From Galaxea fascicularis (lineage: Eukaryota; Cnidaria; Anthozoa; Scleractinia; Euphylliidae): a DNA stretch of 64,000 nucleotides. The notes under the pieces were generated by a model, which saw only the letters and a list, made by a program, of their open reading frames with translations, was not told where the DNA came from and did no database searches. The position numbers and the translations under genes were made by a program. How positions within the stretch are numbered: the stretch's first letter is position 1; each line of letters starts with the position of its first letter. The stretch spans positions 19,533,339 through 19,597,338 of the forward strand of contig OX419342.1 in the NCBI GenBank assembly GCA_948470475.1. The letters are read 5' to 3'. Below, piece after piece: positions 60,431 through 64,000 of the stretch.

Positions 60431-62044
60431 AGAGGCACTGCTAACCCCCTCCTCCCACAAAACAAGGGAAATCGAAAGTCAGCATGGAGGTGATCTGTTT
60501 ATTTTATTTCCACTATGATGTGCTCCTCAAACTTTGATCCGGGTGTTAATGTCCAAAATTTTGTTTTCGGCCATATATAAGATAACGTAAAAACACAAAG
60601 AAGTTTCGCCGGGAGTAAGAGGCATTTCTGGTCCTTGACACTCAGCCAGAAACACTTCAGTAAGACACTTTGGCGGCTACCCGCGGGATATCCGGGATCA
60701 ACTGGGGTTGGTTTATGAGGAACCTGTTTTACTACGTGGGTGGACGAACGGTAAATGAAAAATTGATATTAGTTTTCAAATAAATGTCGACGTTTACGAT
60801 TACCAATTTACCGATTACCAATTTACCGATTATAGAGTCAGTTGATGAAAGACAATTTTTAAGGAAATAAATATAAATTTATTAATTTGTACAGGGCATA
60901 CCAGCATGACGAGACTGACGAGCGCGTGCGCCTCATACCAAGATATTCTTCAATTCTAAAAATCAAGAAATTACAATAACATGATCCAATCAAATAATTA
61001 CGTATATGCTTTCTTAGACATGCTATGGAGGCGTTCAAAGAGATCCAGCTCTGGATAAATGCTTTTCTGGTGTTGTCATACGGCTGTTGGTTTGCTGAAG
61101 CGAGAAGGACAGGTGACATAAGCATTATAACCTTGGGAAAGGGTTAGAGAGGTGCTCACACTTTCATGTACTAAGGCTACATGAATGTGAAGGTTTGCTT
61201 CCGCAAGGAAATGATATGCTTTGGTTTTCAAGCAATCTTCTTTTGGATAAAGTACAGAAACCAGATATGTTTAGTTCAAAGTGGGGTTTGTTGGAACGGA
61301 AAACACCGTTTTTCTTTTCAAGAACGTTGAGGCTGAGATTTGCCAAAATTTTAAGAACGTGCCAAGAAGATACCCAGGTTGAGAGTCAATAAGAACGTTT
61401 ACGCCCAGTTGTATTTGTTTTGTTGTAATCCTCTGCGTTCAAAGCTTTTTGTAAAGCCAGATTTACCAAGAGTTGGTTGGTACGCCGTCTTGTTCGCGGC
61501 ATTGCATTAAGAGCAAGCCGCACAAGCATGTTACAAGCAACTTGAGGTTTCTTGGTTAGGTCCGCATTGATTTATTGAAATACTATACCATGTAACTTCA
61601 GCTTATGATTAAGGTTTTCAGGCTCAAATCGCCAAAAGATTAAGTCAGCCTCAGTTCCAAAATTAGAGGCTTTTACAAAAAAAAAACAACTCAATATTGA
61701 ACTAGCAAGTAAAAGAACCGTCACAAACTTTGATCAGGGGCGCTACTCTCAGTATCACCTAGTATGGCCCCAAAATGTTAAAGATAACTGATTTACGGTT
61801 GGAGTCATCAATCTTGGGAATCGCTACTAACAAGACCTATTTTTAAACGCGCAGGTCATTCTAGAGGGAATCACATCAAGTACAACCACTTGGTTCAGCA
61901 CCTTCAGGAAAGTCAAGTCAGAGTAGGTGAGTAGTATAATTAATTTCCAGGGGCGGGTCCATGGGGATGGATTAGGTGGCTATCCCCCCCCCTCTTTGGA
62001 GAATCCAACCATAAAAATCTCATACGTGAAAAAAAGGAAATACA

Positions 62045-62240
62045 TGCATGTGTCCCAAAAAATATAGTATAGTTTGGTGGCCGACTATATCAGCCACCCA
62101 CCATTAAAAAATCCTGGATCCGCGCCTGATTTCGTACCGCATGGGTCCCAAAAAATATAGTATAGTTTGGTGGCCGACTGTATCTGCCACCCCCCCCCCC
62201 CCCTCTTAAAAATCCTGGATCCGCGCCTGATTTCGTACCG
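62045..62240 (+). repeat. Tandem direct duplication of about 95 bp
   Basis: The block tcccaaaaaatatagtatag...ctggatccgcgcctgatttc occurs twice in direct orientation. The copies differ mainly in a run of C residues in the second. Confidence 0.75.
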
Positions 62241-62378
62241 TTAATCACATAATAAGATCATATCGGCTGTGGCCGCCACTGAAGAGGCATTAAAAAGAAA
62301 CCAGGCGGCTTCATCACTATGCCTGTTCCATGCAGGCTCTCTGATGGTGGAGGCGAGCGAAGAACGAGCGACGAAACG

Positions 62379-62534
62379 AATAGGCCATATTTGTATTCTC
62401 GGTATTGAACTGGATCTAGCATGAAGTGGAGGCTCTTGCGGGGGAATACATTTACATATGAAAAGATTCCCTCGCTAGAGCCTCCACTTCATGCTAGATC
62501 CAGTTCAATACCGAGAATACGAATATGGCCTATT
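62379..62534. repeat. Near-perfect 57-bp inverted repeat
   Basis: Arms 62379-62436 and 62478-62534 are almost perfectly inverted (ggccata...attctcggtattgaactgg) around a 41-base loop. A single related arm lies at 55145-55180. Confidence 0.75.
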
Positions 62535-62814
62535 AGAACGAAGAGAATCGAGGGAGGACTCGTTCTCCTTCACTCGCCTGAGAGCCTGGAACAGGTTACT
62601 CCATCACCAACATGCAACGTTGCGTCTTGCCCCCACTGACTACATTCACGTAAAAAAAAGTTCATAGAAAAGCCTGATTAGGAAGTTTTCGAGAGAGATG
62701 GACTTTTACCCGACCATTTGCGTCATGCTTTATTTTCTCAAAACTAGGCAGTCAAGCACTGCATGTGACTACAGTTTATAATAGGATGACTGTAGAATGT
62801 ATCATCATCGTACT

Positions 62815-63165
62815 ATATCATACAGTTTTTTCTTGGAATTCTGTCCAAGGGGGAAAGGTGCAATGAGGTTATCCCTATGTGAAGCACCAACCCAATGCCA
62901 GCACTAGGGGTGGTCACAACCAGGGTTCGTCACGTCCCTAGTGGTTCTTTAACGTCCCACAGAATTAATTGTGGAGAATTGTGAGACGGGACCTACGGTT
63001 TATCGTCCTTATCCAATAAGACTAGAATGTGTAACCATTTGCAGATGTCATTGCAAAGGAAGCACTTTCCCCTTAGTTATTTAAAGACGCTGAGTCTTGG
63101 TCCGACCAGGACTTGAACCTACGACCTCCCGCACGGTGGTCCGGTACGGACGGAGTGACCGGTAT
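62815..63165 (-). mobile_element. tRNA-derived SINE
   Basis: Minus strand begins with a tRNA-like head (ggtcactccgtccg...cgtaggttcaagtcctggtc). Its body (tctgtccaagggggaaaggtgca on the plus strand) is shared with a partial copy at about 54060-54150. Confidence 0.5.
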
Positions 63166-64000
63166 CTTATTACAGATTCGATTTATTGTTTGTTTCTTGT
63201 ATTTTGCGAAACGATACGAAATTGAAACTTTTGATAAGCATTTGTGTGTGGATTACCTAAACGAAAAATGTAAGGATTTGTGAATTTGATAGAGCAGGCC
63301 CGAACAAGAAAGGCGTATACGCGGAATGTGTCGATCGATGTTAATTATTCACGGTTTAATACACAAAACAAATCAAATACATGGGAGCAAGCGGAGAGGA
63401 TCATGTGTACTTAAGGCATCCGCTCGATCGTTACGTCGATCGATACTCTGTCGAAACTCGACAGACTAACGACCGAGAACGACCGATAGTCGGCTGCATC
63501 CCCCTAAATATAATTATTTAATCTTCCTGCATCAATGACCGTTCTAATTTTAACCACGTACAATACGAAGTTACTTCATTCATACCCGGTATAAAATATT
63601 TGGATCACCAAATAAAAAAAAGTGCTAATAGTGTGAAACTGTTACTTGAATAGAAAAGATGGCATAGATTTAAAGATTTACCCTATAAATGCGTTGCAAA
63701 AAGCGTAACGGAATTTGCGGACACCATTCCTGTTATCGCCTTAGTTATAGCAGCTTTCAATTTAGTGTGCTAAAACTGAAACCGAAGCAATGACTTCAAC
63801 TAATCACAGCAGATCGAAAAGGTGCAATCAGCCAATCAGAATTCGAACCAATTGAATGTAACTGTTGCAAAGTATGGGAAATGCGCTTTCAAGTCGCGAT
63901 TGGCATTGGTTTTGGTTTTTATTGGTCGAAAAAGCAGCGCGAGGTTTGCTGACCAATCACAGGTACACTATTACTATCAACAATAAATTTAAAATGTTTA

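Larger units (their letters stand above)
56000..64000. other. Right-end region without recognised genes
   Basis: Contains a foldback at 57.7 kb, a LINE fragment at 60 kb, a direct duplication at 62.1 kb, a hairpin at 62.4 kb and a SINE at 62.8 kb. The frame at 58268-58543 (91 codons) is not recognised. Confidence 0.45.

Overview
This window is animal nuclear DNA, most likely from a cnidarian (sea anemone or stony coral type). It has small exons separated by long AT-rich introns, GT-AG splice sites, many short inverted-repeat elements, decayed non-LTR and Penelope-like retroelements, tRNA-derived SINEs and a secreted ShKT-domain gene family. I see no prokaryotic operons, rRNA or CRISPR. The species call is an inference from content.

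The main feature is a tandem cluster of four related genes, all on the minus strand. From the right they are gene D (46461-33260), gene C (27382-24104), gene B (20374-14601) and gene A (10078-1701). I assembled each from exons whose splice phases join exactly, giving predicted proteins of 512, 532, 540 and 428 residues. All share one plan: a signal-peptide exon, one to three small ShKT exons, then a last ShKT-like unit that runs without an intron into a long low-complexity tail, and a terminal exon. The tails differ completely. A has Tyr-Pro and Ser-Pro repeats with a Lys/His-rich end. B is acidic with many Ser-Gly pairs that resemble glycosaminoglycan attachment sites. C has Gln-Tyr-Gly repeats, a Cys-Pro block and a Glu/Lys block. 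D is rich in Gln, Pro and Val and ends Lys-rich.

The most striking observation is that the cluster encodes two kinds of ShKT unit. Seven have the usual six cysteines. Five (one each in A, B and C, two in D) have lost both the first and the sixth cysteine, which are disulfide partners in ShK. In all five the sixth position is Tyr or Phe. The unit fused to the tail is always of this four-cysteine type. The proteins look like secreted matrix, mucus, capsule or adhesive components; the Lys-Tyr channel-blocking pair of ShK is not visible.

The only other gene I recognise is a compact G-protein gamma subunit on the plus strand (55386-55619) with a CaaX end. The rest is intron and intergenic sequence carrying mobile-element debris: a pair of inverted 0.6 kb elements (28.6-31.9 kb), several foldback elements, a LINE tail 20 bases from the exon 1 donor of gene D, Penelope-like fragments and SINEs. 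From 56 kb to the right end I find no convincing gene.
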